13,781 nucleotides of DNA, taken from assembly GCA_041591635.1 (NCBI GenBank), contig JBFHRO010000078.1, forward strand, positions 1-13,781, written 5' to 3'. Both the position numbers and the translations under genes were made by a program. The notes below the pieces were generated by a model. The model saw only the letters and a program-made list of their open reading frames with translations, did no database searches and was not told the origin of the DNA. Position 1 is the stretch's first letter; every line of letters starts with the position of its first letter. Of the stretch, positions 5,624 through 13,776 are shown one piece after another. Source of the stretch: JACKOD01 sp041591635. Lineage in GTDB: Bacteria; Pseudomonadota; Gammaproteobacteria; Pseudomonadales; Oleiphilaceae.

Positions 5624-7933
5624 TTACTTGCGCTTGGCTTTCGACAATGCCTGGGCAAAAGCACCGGCGAGCACATTATTGGCTGGCGCGGCCGGCGTTT
5701 TTGGCATTCGCCCGGCCGATTTACCGCCGCCCGGTGCCGATGCGGCTTCGTTACTGCCGGGAACGTCATCAAGGCGCATGGACAATCCTATGCGGTTACG
5801 TGGCACATCCACCTCCATCACCTTCACCTTGACAATGTCGCCCGCCTTGACGACTTCCCGCGGGTCTTTCACGAACCGGTTCGACAGCGCCGAAATATGC
5901 ACCAGCCCATCCTGATGCACCCCCACATCGACAAAAGCCCCGAAATTGGTCACATTGGTGACCGCGCCTTCCAGCACCATGCCCACTTTCAGGTCCTTGA
6001 TACTTTCGACCCCCTCCTGGTACTGGGCAAACCGGAATTCCGGGCGCGGATCGCGGCCGGGTTTGTCCAGCTCGGCAATGATGTCCTTCACGGTCGGCGC
6101 GCCGAACCTTTCACTGGTGTAATCCTGCGGTTTGAGGCTGTGCAAAAAGGCGCTGTCGCCGATCAAGGCCTTCAGGTCCTTGCCATGCTTTTGCGCAATC
6201 CGCTCAGCAACCTCATACGCCTCCGGGTGCACCGACGAGGCATCCAGCGGATTGGCGGCCCCGGTAACGCGCAAAAATCCCGCCGCCAGTTCGAAGGTTT
6301 TGTCGCCCAGACGAGGAACCTTGCGAAGTTCAGCACGGCTTTTGAAGGCGCCGTTACTGTCACGAAAACTCACGATATTGCTGGCAATGGTCTGATTCAA
6401 ACCCGATACCCGGGTCAACAGGGGCACCGAGGCGGTATTCACATCCACCCCGACCGCGTTCACACAGTCCTCCACCACGGCATCCAGACTGCGGGCGAGC
6501 TGCGTTTGGCTAACGTCATGCTGGTACTGCCCCACCCCGATGGATTTGGGCTCGATTTTTACCAGCTCGGCCAGCGGGTCCTGCAAGCGACGGGCAATCG
6601 ACACGGCGCCGCGAATGGTCACGTCCAGATCGGGGAACTCTTTGGCAGCCAGCTCCGACGCCGAATACACCGAAGCGCCTGCCTCGCTCACCATGATGCG
6701 ATTAAGCCCCAGCTCCGGGTGCTTCGCCATCAGCTCGGCCACCAGCTTGTCGGTTTCGCGTGACGCTGTGCCATTGCCAATACTCACCAGCTCAACGCCA
6801 TGCTTTTTACACAGCGCCGCCAGAATGCCAATGGATAAATCCCACTTGTTTTGCGGCGCATGGGGAAAAATCGCGCCGTGATCCAGCACCTTGCCCGTGG
6901 CATCCACCACCGCCACCTTCACGCCGGTACGCAGCCCCGGGTCCAGCCCCAGGGTCACTTTCTGCCCCGCCGGGGCGGCCAGCAGCAGGTCTTTGATATT
7001 GCTGGCGAACACCTTGATGGCGTCTTCTTCTGCCCGCTCCCTTATTTGCGCCATCAACTCGGTTTCGATATGCATGCCCAACTTGACCCGCCAGGTCCAG
7101 CGCACCACTTCCGCCAGCCACTTGTCGGCAGCCCGGCCGTAGTCGCCCAGGCCGTTATGGGCCGCAATAATGCTTTCGCAGGGATGCGGGGTGTGACGCT
7201 CATCGGCCTCGTCGGTGACCAGGACACTGACGTTCAGCACCCCTTCGTTGCGACCGCGAAAAAACGCCAGCGCCCGGTGCGAGGGCACTGACTTGAGTGC
7301 CTCGCTGAAGTCAAAATAATCGCGGAACTTGGCACCTTCGACCTCTTTGCCTTCGACCACAGTGGTCTTTACCTTGCCGTTCTCCCACACGTACTCCCGC
7401 AGCCGCCCCAGCAGTTGGGCATCCTCACTGAAACGCTCCATCAGAATGTATTTGGCACCATCGAGAACCGACTTGGTGTCGGCAAAGCCCGCCTCGGCAT
7501 TGAGAAATGCGGTCGCTTCGGTTTCCGGTGTCAATGCCGGATCCTGCAACAGCCGGTCAGCCAGCGGCTCCAGACCGGCTTCGCGGGCAATCTGGCCCTT
7601 GGTGCGCCGCTTGGGCTTATAGGGCAGGTACAGGTCTTCCAGGCGGTTTTTGGTGTCGGCGCCCATCACCTGGGCTTCCAGCTCTTGGGTAAGTTTTCCC
7701 TGTTCACCAATACTCTTGAGAATGGCATCGCGCCGATCTTCCAGCTCACGCAGATAACGCAGGCGTTCTTCGAGGGTGCGCAGTTGGGTGTCGTCCAAAG
7801 AGCCGGTCACTTCCTTGCGGTAACGGGCGATGAAGGGCACAGTGGCGCCGTCATCAAGAAGGGCCACCGTGGATACCACCTGCGCAGTTTGAACGCCGAG
7901 TTCATCGGCAATTCGCTGAAAAATCTTTTGCAT
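5624..7933 (-). CDS. tex: Tex, S1-domain RNA-binding transcription accessory protein (YhgF family)
   Basis: With the ATG at 7933 the product is 769 residues, close to E. coli YhgF (773). The frame stays open upstream to 8086, but those 51 codons resemble nothing in the family, while MQKIFQRIADELG with AAGG upstream fits the usual start. Domains in order are the N-terminal Tex region with VPFIARYRKEVTG (32-44) and LEDLYLPYKPKRRTKGQIA (98-116), a YqgF/RNase H-like domain from about 326 with DPGLRTG (331-337), helix-hairpin-helix motifs about 500-556, and an S1 RNA-binding domain about 648-722 (TNFGAFVDVG...GLVHIS). An Ala/Gly/Pro/Lys-rich tail follows. Tex is a cytoplasmic nucleic-acid-binding protein linked to transcription and toxin gene expression. 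It is divergent from rep and upstream of gshA. Confidence 0.96.
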   Translation of the reverse strand: MQKIFQRIADELGVQTAQVVSTVALLDDGATVPFIARYRKEVTGSLDDTQLRTLEERLRYLRELEDRRDAILKSIGEQGKLTQELEAQVMGADTKNRLEDLYLPYKPKRRTKGQIAREAGLEPLADRLLQDPALTPETEATAFLNAEAGFADTKSVLDGAKYILMERFSEDAQLLGRLREYVWENGKVKTTVVEGKEVEGAKFRDYFDFSEALKSVPSHRALAFFRGRNEGVLNVSVLVTDEADERHTPHPCESIIAAHNGLGDYGRAADKWLAEVVRWTWRVKLGMHIETELMAQIRERAEEDAIKVFASNIKDLLLAAPAGQKVTLGLDPGLRTGVKVAVVDATGKVLDHGAIFPHAPQNKWDLSIGILAALCKKHGVELVSIGNGTASRETDKLVAELMAKHPELGLNRIMVSEAGASVYSASELAAKEFPDLDVTIRGAVSIARRLQDPLAELVKIEPKSIGVGQYQHDVSQTQLARSLDAVVEDCVNAVGVDVNTASVPLLTRVSGLNQTIASNIVSFRDSNGAFKSRAELRKVPRLGDKTFELAAGFLRVTGAANPLDASSVHPEAYEVAERIAQKHGKDLKALIGDSAFLHSLKPQDYTSERFGAPTVKDIIAELDKPGRDPRPEFRFAQYQEGVESIKDLKVGMVLEGAVTNVTNFGAFVDVGVHQDGLVHISALSNRFVKDPREVVKAGDIVKVKVMEVDVPRNRIGLSMRLDDVPGSNEAASAPGGGKSAGRMPKTPAAPANNVLAGAFAQALSKAKRK

Positions 7934-8018
7934 GCTTAACCTTGTTTGTCTGATCAGATGAAGTGCGCCCCGGACCAATGGCCGGCCACGGGTACGCATC
8001 GGGACATGGCGATGGGGG

Positions 8019-8024
8019 ATTATA
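8019..8024 (-). promoter_or_regulatory. Candidate -10 box for tex
   Basis: TATAAT on the minus strand, 86 bases before the tex ATG and flanked by GGGGC and CCCC. The hexamer 17 bases upstream is GATGCA, a poor -35. The site lies in the tex-rep divergent region, close to the candidate rep promoter on the other strand. Confidence 0.45.
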
Positions 8025-8069
8025 GCCCCGGCGCCCGTGATTGCATCCACCAAAAGCCATGAATCCGCA

Positions 8070-8098
8070 TTTTTACCGCCACCCAAATCTGCTACATT
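8070..8098 (+). promoter_or_regulatory. Candidate extended -10 promoter for rep
   Basis: TACATT (8093-8098) is preceded by TG one base away (8090-8091), forming an extended -10. TTTTTA (8070-8075) lies 17 bases upstream as a weak -35. The distance to the GTG start at 8146 is 47 bases. Confidence 0.4.
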
Positions 8099-8145
8099 GG
8101 CCGACTCGATTCATTCATCCGTGCTCCCGCACCAGGATATCCAGC

Positions 8146-10161
8146 GTGTCGCGCCTAAACCCCCGTCAACGTGAAGCCGTTCATTATGTCAGTGGGCCCC
8201 TGCTGGTACTGGCAGGGGCGGGCAGCGGCAAAACCAGTGTAATCACCAGCAAAATCGTTTATCTGGTTGAACAGTGCGGTATCAAGGCTCGGCACATTGC
8301 CGCGGTCACCTTTACCAACAAGGCGGCACGCGAAATGAAAGAGCGGGTCGGCAAAATGCTCAAAGGCGCCGATGCACGCGGCCTGACCGTGTCCACCTTC
8401 CACAATCTGGGGCTGACCATTATTCGCGAGGAACACAAAATTCTCGGCTACAAACCGGGGTTCTCGATTTTCGACAGCGAAGACGCCAAGGCCCTGCTGC
8501 GCGACCTGATGCTCAAGGATCACCCCGACAGCGGCGAAGAAATCGACAGCATTCAGATGCAGATTTCCAGCTGGAAAAACGACATGCGCTCACCCCAGCA
8601 GGCACTCAGTCTGGCCACCGATGCCCGCGAACAGATGATGTCGCTGGTCTACCAGGCCTACAGCCGTTATCTCAAGGCCTACAATGCCGTGGACTTTGAT
8701 GATTTGATTCTGTTGCCGGTGGTGCTGTTTCAAAACCATGCCGACGTACTCGAAAAATGGCAAAACCGGATTCGCTATTTTCTGGTCGATGAATACCAGG
8801 ACACCAATCTGGCCCAGTATGAACTGGTCAAGCGGCTGGTGGGCCTGCGCGGGCAGCTGACGGTGGTCGGTGACGATGACCAGTCGATTTACGCCTGGCG
8901 CGGCGCGCGCCCGGAGAACCTGCATCGCCTGAGCGAGGACTACCCTTCGCTGCGACTGATCAAGCTGGAACAGAACTACCGCTCCACCGCCCGCATTCTC
9001 AAGGTGGCCAATACGCTGATTGCCAACAACCCGCACGTGTATGAAAAGGCGCTGTGGAGCGATCTGGGCTTCGGTGACCCGATCCGGGTGATTCGCACCC
9101 GCAACGAAGATGCCGAAGCCGAGCGCATCGCCATGGAAATTCTCGACCAGAAGTTGCGCCACAAGATCGCGTTTCGCGACTTCGCCGTGCTGTACCGAGG
9201 CAATCATCAATCGCGCTTGCTGGAAATGAAGTTTCAGGCCTACCAGATTCCGTACCGGCTCTCGGGGGGCCAATCGTTTTTCGCCCGCAGCGAAATCAAG
9301 GATGCCATGGGCTATCTGCGCCTGCTGGTGAACCCTCACGATGATGCGGCGGTGCTGCGCATTATCAACGTGCCACGGCGGGAAATCGGGCCGAGCACAC
9401 TGGAGAAACTCGGCAACTATGCCATGGATCGCCAGGGCAGCCTGTATGCCGTGATTGATGAAGTCGGGCTGGAACAACAGCTGGCGGGTAAGGGGCTGGA
9501 CAAGCTGCGACGTTTCAAACACTGGCTGGATGCCACATCGCGCCGCTGTCGCGAAGAAGATCCTGCCCGGGTCATCAAGCAGCTGTTTACCGACATCGAC
9601 TACGACCAGTGGCTGCACCAGAACAGCAACACGCCAGCCCAGGCCGAGCGGCGGATGAAGAACGTCTGGTATCTGCTGGATTCAGTCGAGAAAATGCTCA
9701 ATGACGACAAGGGAACCGGTGAAGAACTCAGCATCGAGGATGCCATCGGCAAGCTGGTGCTGCGCGACATGCTGGAGCAGCGGGAAGAAGAAGACGAGGG
9801 CGACAAGGTGCAAATGCTCACCCTGCATGCCTCCAAGGGGCTGGAGTTTCCCCATGTGTTTATCATGGGTATGGAAGAAGAGTTACTGCCGCACCGTACC
9901 AGCATCGAAGAAGACAACATCGCCGAAGAGCGCCGGCTGATGTACGTCGGCATTACCCGTGCCCGCAAGACCCTCGCCCTCACCTACGCCGCTAGTCGTA
10001 AATCCTACGGCGAAAAGCTCGAAACCATTCCCAGCCGCTTTATTGATGAAATGCCGCAGGACGACCTGGTATTCGAAGGAACGGGCGACAAGAACCCCGA
10101 AGCCAATAGAAACAAAGGCCAGGCCACGCTGAGCGCCCTGAAAAACCTGATGGGCAACTAA
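8146..10161 (+). CDS. rep: ATP-dependent DNA helicase Rep (superfamily 1A, UvrD/Rep family)
   Basis: The GTG at 8146 (VSRLNPRQREAV) with AGGATAT upstream gives 671 residues, almost the length of E. coli Rep (673). The frame extends upstream, but those 35 codons fall before the conserved start and probably overlap the promoter. All helicase motifs are visible: Walker A AGAGSGKT (23-30), Ia TFTNKAAREMKERV, II DEYQDT (from 215), III GDDDQSIYAWRG, IV QNYRST, V TLHASKGLEFPHVF and VI EERRLMYVGITRAR (about 594-607). Rep moves 3'-5' on single-stranded DNA, associates with the replisome and removes nucleoprotein blocks. The start ARHIAAVTFTNKAAREMKER points to Rep rather than UvrD. It is transcribed alone; no clear terminator follows, only a short CGCCCTT/AAGGGTG pair near 10180-10198. 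Confidence 0.96.
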   Translation: MSRLNPRQREAVHYVSGPLLVLAGAGSGKTSVITSKIVYLVEQCGIKARHIAAVTFTNKAAREMKERVGKMLKGADARGLTVSTFHNLGLTIIREEHKILGYKPGFSIFDSEDAKALLRDLMLKDHPDSGEEIDSIQMQISSWKNDMRSPQQALSLATDAREQMMSLVYQAYSRYLKAYNAVDFDDLILLPVVLFQNHADVLEKWQNRIRYFLVDEYQDTNLAQYELVKRLVGLRGQLTVVGDDDQSIYAWRGARPENLHRLSEDYPSLRLIKLEQNYRSTARILKVANTLIANNPHVYEKALWSDLGFGDPIRVIRTRNEDAEAERIAMEILDQKLRHKIAFRDFAVLYRGNHQSRLLEMKFQAYQIPYRLSGGQSFFARSEIKDAMGYLRLLVNPHDDAAVLRIINVPRREIGPSTLEKLGNYAMDRQGSLYAVIDEVGLEQQLAGKGLDKLRRFKHWLDATSRRCREEDPARVIKQLFTDIDYDQWLHQNSNTPAQAERRMKNVWYLLDSVEKMLNDDKGTGEELSIEDAIGKLVLRDMLEQREEEDEGDKVQMLTLHASKGLEFPHVFIMGMEEELLPHRTSIEEDNIAEERRLMYVGITRARKTLALTYAASRKSYGEKLETIPSRFIDEMPQDDLVFEGTGDKNPEANRNKGQATLSALKNLMGN

Positions 10162-10187
10162 TACACATCCACTTGCCACGCCCTTGC

Positions 10188-10216
10188 TTGAAAAGGGTGC
10201 ATGCGCTACCTACACT
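10188..10216 (+). promoter_or_regulatory. Sigma-70-type promoter candidate for the SBP gene at 10322
   Basis: TTGAAA (10188-10193) and TACACT (10211-10216) are spaced by exactly 17 bases, matching the consensus hexamers at five and four of six positions. It begins 26 bases after the rep stop and predicts a leader of about 100 bases before the GTG start. Confidence 0.55.
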
Positions 10217-10321
10217 CAAAAAGCCACAAATACTCTTCAAAAAAATGTGCTCTTTGCCGTGCCACTCACCGCAAGGTGCAGATCCGTCGACTGCTATCCA
10301 TAATAATGACAGGAGCCAACC

Positions 10322-11242
10322 GTGAAACCTATTTTCAATCGTCGAACCCTTATCAAACTCACCGCCCTTTCCGCCTTGTGCTGGAGCACCTGGGCCAGCG
10401 CCGAAACCATTCGTATCGCCAACGGCGACTGGGCACCCTATCTGGCTGAAAACCTGAAAGAAAATGGCGTAATCTCGCACGCCGTAAAAGAAGCCTTTGC
10501 CCTCGAAGGCATTCAGGTGGAATACACCTTTTTACCCTGGAAGCGCGGCTACGAAGAAGCCAAAGAGGGCAAGCTGGATGCCAGCATTGTCTGGGGACAC
10601 ACCGACGAACGGGCCCAGGACTTTGATTACAGTGACACCGTAGTGGATCTCGAAACCATTTTGTTCATCAAAAAAGACAGTACCTTCGACTGGAAAGAGC
10701 CCGAAGATCTGGGCAAGGTATCCATTGGCGGCGTCATTGGTTACAGCTACAAACTGGAAGATCTGGAAAAGGCAGGAAAAGTCACCATTACCCGCATCGC
10801 CTCACCTGAAAACAACTACAAGAAACTGGTCAGCGGCCGGCTCGACACGGTGGCAGAAGACCGGGAAGTCGGCTGGGACCTGATTCACACCCTGGGGCTG
10901 GCCGATCAAATCAAAACCCACCCCAAACCGCTGTTTACCAAGCCCTATTATCTGATCATGAGCAAAAAATCGCCCAATGGAGCGCGATATCTCGAAGCCT
11001 TTAATCGCGGGCTGAAAAAACTTAAAGACTCCGGCCGCTTTGATCAAATGATGAAAGACTCCCAAGAGGGCAAGTATAAGCAATCGCCACGTCCTCAGCC
11101 CCGGGATAAATCATGGTTGTCGGTGTGCCCGAGACTCTGCTGCGCTCAATCTGACCGAGGTACTTCACGAGCAAGTCATCGTAGGTGCTGTCGGCTTTCA
11201 GGCGGGCAAATGCCGCACAAAGCGCAGACCGGTAGGACATAA
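10322..11242 (+). CDS. Periplasmic solute-binding protein (SBP_bac_3-like), C-terminus overlapping a convergent gene
   Basis: Residues 1-28 form a signal peptide ending A-S-A before E28-T; it contains R7-R8-T-L-I-K, close to the twin-arginine motif. Residues 28 to about 252 look like a family-3 extracellular solute-binding protein (amino-acid type): TIRIANGDWAPY near the start, a central KLVSGRLDTVAEDREVGWDL, and PYYLIMSKKSPNG then RFDQMMKDSQEGKY at the end. No ABC permease or ATPase gene is adjacent, so it may be an orphan sensor or binding protein; the ligand is unknown. The GTG start has AGGAG six bases upstream. From about residue 253 the tail becomes rich in Arg, Cys and Ser (SWLSVCPRLCCAQSDRG) and is read antisense to the next gene. 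This tail is unlikely to be ancestral. Confidence 0.85.
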   Translation: MKPIFNRRTLIKLTALSALCWSTWASAETIRIANGDWAPYLAENLKENGVISHAVKEAFALEGIQVEYTFLPWKRGYEEAKEGKLDASIVWGHTDERAQDFDYSDTVVDLETILFIKKDSTFDWKEPEDLGKVSIGGVIGYSYKLEDLEKAGKVTITRIASPENNYKKLVSGRLDTVAEDREVGWDLIHTLGLADQIKTHPKPLFTKPYYLIMSKKSPNGARYLEAFNRGLKKLKDSGRFDQMMKDSQEGKYKQSPRPQPRDKSWLSVCPRLCCAQSDRGTSRASHRRCCRLSGGQMPHKAQTGRT

Positions 11243-11942
11243 AGGAAGACTTCCGCGACATGGCAATATAGGCATCTGTCCCCGCCACCACCAACCCGGA
11301 CCGGCGAACCCGCACCCCCATCTCCCGAGCCAGTGCATACGAAAGCATCTCGGGCATGATGAGGGTGTCGATATGGCCCTTTTCTAGCATCAGCAGCAGG
11401 TGCGCATATTCGGTGCCTTCCACTTTGAGCAACTGATGGTCGCTATCGAAAGGCTCAAAATACACAGCACCGCGCAGCACACCAATGCGCTTGCCCTGCA
11501 GGTCATCGTAACGGTCGATGCGCACCTTGTTGCCGTCGACCATAAACAAGAGCCGCTCCGGTGGATAAGCTGCTACCGGAAAATCAATATAACCCTGTCG
11601 CCCCTCCGACTTTACCAATCCCAGCATGACATCCGCGACACCGTCCTCTAGCATTTTCAGAGCCCGGCGAAAGGGCGCCTCCTGGTACTCCACTCGCCAA
11701 CCGAGATCTGCAGCGAGGGCATCGAACACTTCAACGTAAAACCCCCGCACACGGTTCTTTTCAATAATCTGGTAAGGCGGTGCATGGGTCAGCGCCACCA
11801 CAATCACCGGCGACTGACTGGCTTCACCGACCCCGGCCACAACGGCACGGGGTATCAGAGCACCAATCAGCCCCAGAAACAAAAAAGCGCTGATCAATAG
11901 ATGCAGCGCTCCTTGCATTGAATACCAAGTACGGCTTAACAC
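11022..11942 (-). CDS. Periplasmic solute-binding protein (SBP_bac_3-like), second copy
   Basis: The product is 306 residues from GTG 11942. An ATG at 11918 is possible but has no ribosome site and would lose the only basic residue of the signal peptide (R4), so the GTG is preferred. Residues 1 to about 36 are a signal peptide (core LISAFLFLGLIGALI). The mature part is an extracellular solute-binding fold: VIVVALTHAPPYQI, GFYVEVFDALAADLGW, ADVMLGLVKSEGR, LQGKRIGVLRGAVYF, IDTLIMPEMLSYALAREMG and TYDDLLVKYLGQ. It differs strongly from its convergent neighbour, so a recent tandem duplication is unlikely. After YLGQ (about residue 264) about 42 residues continue antisense into the neighbouring gene. 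The ligand is unknown and no transporter partner is in the window. Upstream is the RetSat-like gene on the same strand, with 126 bases between and only weak promoter-like sequence. Confidence 0.83.
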   Translation of the reverse strand: MLSRTWYSMQGALHLLISAFLFLGLIGALIPRAVVAGVGEASQSPVIVVALTHAPPYQIIEKNRVRGFYVEVFDALAADLGWRVEYQEAPFRRALKMLEDGVADVMLGLVKSEGRQGYIDFPVAAYPPERLLFMVDGNKVRIDRYDDLQGKRIGVLRGAVYFEPFDSDHQLLKVEGTEYAHLLLMLEKGHIDTLIMPEMLSYALAREMGVRVRRSGLVVAGTDAYIAMSRKSSFMSYRSALCAAFARLKADSTYDDLLVKYLGQIERSRVSGTPTTMIYPGAEDVAIAYTCPLGSLSSFDQSGRSL

Positions 11943-12068
11943 ATGGTAATTCCGTTATTGAGGTGACTTACTCACAACATCGACAACAAATACCACTAAA
12001 GTTTATCTCTTCTTTTCGCCCAAGTCCAATTCGCCCGTTGCTGTTTGCCGGAACCTGTGCCCCGCCGC

Positions 12069-13715
12069 TCACGCAATGGCCGCCGGCGACTCGCCCGCTG
12101 CGTGTGCAGGATAGACTTCCTTGATGAGGGTGCCGATTTTGTAAGCCTGCCATCCCAGCATGACGCTGGCTGTCATCACGCCACCCATCAGGGCGCCGCC
12201 CACTCCCGCAGTTACCACATCGGCCCCCGTCAAATAGAGGTTTTTGACCGGCGTGGCGGGGTGAATCCAGTGCTGTTCAAAGCGTTTTACCGTGTGCTCA
12301 ATGCCATAGATTTCACCTGCTTCATTCCATTGAAACCATTGGGTCGACAAGGGCGTGGAGAGTTCGTAAAAATCCAGCGCCTCGCGCAATTGCGGGTAAA
12401 AGCGGTACAGGGTTTCAAGCAGTACTTTTGAGATTTCTTCCTTAAAGGCCTCGTAATCCTTGCCGCGCTTGTTCCAAGTCGTCCCCTTCCACTTGTCAAA
12501 CCAATGAGGGAAGGTCGGCGCCACTATTTCAACCGTTGACTTGTCAGGGTACTGACTGCTCCATTGCGGGTCTTTGGCAGCCGGAAACGAAATGTAGATG
12601 ACCGGAAAATCCAGCCCCGGAGAATCCAGAAAAGTTTTGATGGTTTGGTCATGATTGAAATCCCGGTATACCCAATAATTGGTACCAGGCAATCCCAGAG
12701 ATTTTGGCGAGCCCTTGAAGCCCGCATAAATACACACGTGGGCGGCCGAAAGCTCAACGTCTTTCAGCGGCCTAAGCAGATCAAGGCGGGTGGCCACCGA
12801 CTGCGGCACCAGATGCTGATAGGTGGGAATCAAGCCTGCACAACTCACGACCTTGTCAGCGTAGATTTCCTGACCATCTTTTTTCAGCCTTACGCCATAA
12901 GCCCGGTTTTGCTTGATCAGGATTTCCTCAACACCCGCATAGGTAAATACGTTACCACCCGCCGCCTCGATGACCGGAATGATGGTTTTGGCAATGCTGA
13001 TGGATCCCCCCACCGGATAACTGCCGCCGTTGAGGTAGTGCTTGGCTACCATCGCATGCATCAAAAATGACGACTGGGCCGGGGGCAAGCCGTAATCTCC
13101 CCACTGGGCGGTCAAAACACCAATCAGCCGTTCGTTGCACGTTAACTCCTTGAGCACCTCGCGCGTCGTTTTAAAGAGGTAACCGGGGAGCAAGTACTTA
13201 CGTGCCTTGTTGTAAAGAATCCCCGCCGCCCTGGGCATCGCCTGCCCGGCAAAAAACCGTGGTGCCTGTGCGCTGGCCTTGGAAATCAAGGCAACGTACT
13301 TGTCGATCGCCTCTGCCTCTTGCGGAAAATGCTTTTTCATTTCGGCTTTGAAGCCATCGCGTCCGGCCACGTAATCGAAGGTTTCATCACCAATCACCAC
13401 ACGATCGTAGTGGCTGTCCATTGGCGCCCACTGCAGCTTGCTATCGGAAATCACATCAAATACCCGGCGCATCATCGACCAGGGCTTATGCACTTCGCCT
13501 ATGTAATGCACCCCCACATCCCACTCATAGCCTGCACGCTCGTACGTATGCGTGTAACCGCCGGCCGTATAATGCTGCTCCAGCACACACACCCGCTGCC
13601 CCAGCTTTGCCAGCAGAGCAGCCGTACACAGACCACCAATGCCCGAACCAATCACGATGACATCGTACTTGTCCTGTACCTTGCTTTTGCGGATCCTTGT
13701 TCCTGTGCGCTTCAT
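12069..13715 (-). CDS. FAD-dependent oxidoreductase, RetSat/phytoene desaturase (CrtI)-like
   Basis: A complete 548-residue flavoprotein. The N-terminal Rossmann motif is DVIVIGSGIGGLCTAALL (18-35, G23/G25/G28) and the second strand ends in E46. Next come GGYTHTYERAGYEWDVGVHYIG (52-73), the phrase typical of all-trans-retinol 13,14-reductase and CrtI/CrtISO relatives, and a C-terminal FAD-binding segment NLYLTGADVVTAGVGGA from residue 492. No signal peptide is evident; a basic N-terminus (K2, R3, R7, R9) precedes the fold. Family members reduce or oxidise conjugated polyenes, but many bacterial ones have unknown lipid-like substrates and no carotenoid gene is near. The ATG at 13715 has AGGGGG about five bases upstream. 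The neighbouring binding-protein gene is downstream on the same strand. Family: sure; substrate: unknown. Confidence 0.9.
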   Translation of the reverse strand: MKRTGTRIRKSKVQDKYDVIVIGSGIGGLCTAALLAKLGQRVCVLEQHYTAGGYTHTYERAGYEWDVGVHYIGEVHKPWSMMRRVFDVISDSKLQWAPMDSHYDRVVIGDETFDYVAGRDGFKAEMKKHFPQEAEAIDKYVALISKASAQAPRFFAGQAMPRAAGILYNKARKYLLPGYLFKTTREVLKELTCNERLIGVLTAQWGDYGLPPAQSSFLMHAMVAKHYLNGGSYPVGGSISIAKTIIPVIEAAGGNVFTYAGVEEILIKQNRAYGVRLKKDGQEIYADKVVSCAGLIPTYQHLVPQSVATRLDLLRPLKDVELSAAHVCIYAGFKGSPKSLGLPGTNYWVYRDFNHDQTIKTFLDSPGLDFPVIYISFPAAKDPQWSSQYPDKSTVEIVAPTFPHWFDKWKGTTWNKRGKDYEAFKEEISKVLLETLYRFYPQLREALDFYELSTPLSTQWFQWNEAGEIYGIEHTVKRFEQHWIHPATPVKNLYLTGADVVTAGVGGALMGGVMTASVMLGWQAYKIGTLIKEVYPAHAAGESPAAIA

Positions 13716-13737
13716 TTTCGCCCCCTGGGTGAGTTAT

Positions 13738-13766
13738 TTTTATGCTGTCCGGACCATTCAATGCAA
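13738..13766 (-). promoter_or_regulatory. Promoter candidate for the RetSat-like gene
   Basis: On the minus strand TTGCAT (13766-13761) is followed after 17 bases by ATAAAA (13743-13738), or after 18 by TAAAAA (four of six). The start codon at 13715 is about 22 bases below the -10, leaving room for the AGGGGG ribosome site. The palindrome GTCCGGAC sits in the spacer. Confidence 0.45.
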
Positions 13767-13776
13767 CAATTTGCAT
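13761..13776. repeat. Operator-like inverted repeat ATGCAA-CAAT-TTGCAT
   Basis: A perfect 6-4-6 inverted repeat whose left arm coincides with the candidate -35 box of the RetSat-like gene. The position suits a repressor site. No regulator gene is visible in the window; one may lie beyond its right edge. Confidence 0.5.

Noticed and set aside
7934..8086. N-terminal extension of Tex by 51 residues
   Set aside because: The family start matches MQKIF at 7933 with a ribosome site; the extension covers the likely promoter and has no similarity to Tex N-termini.
8041..8145. N-terminal extension of Rep by 35 residues
   Set aside because: Rep proteins begin at (M/V)-RLNP; the extension contains the promoter candidate, and GTG 8146 has a suitable ribosome site.
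10322..11942. The two solute-binding proteins as a recent duplication
   Set aside because: They share only fold-level similarity, and their signal peptides and motifs differ throughout.
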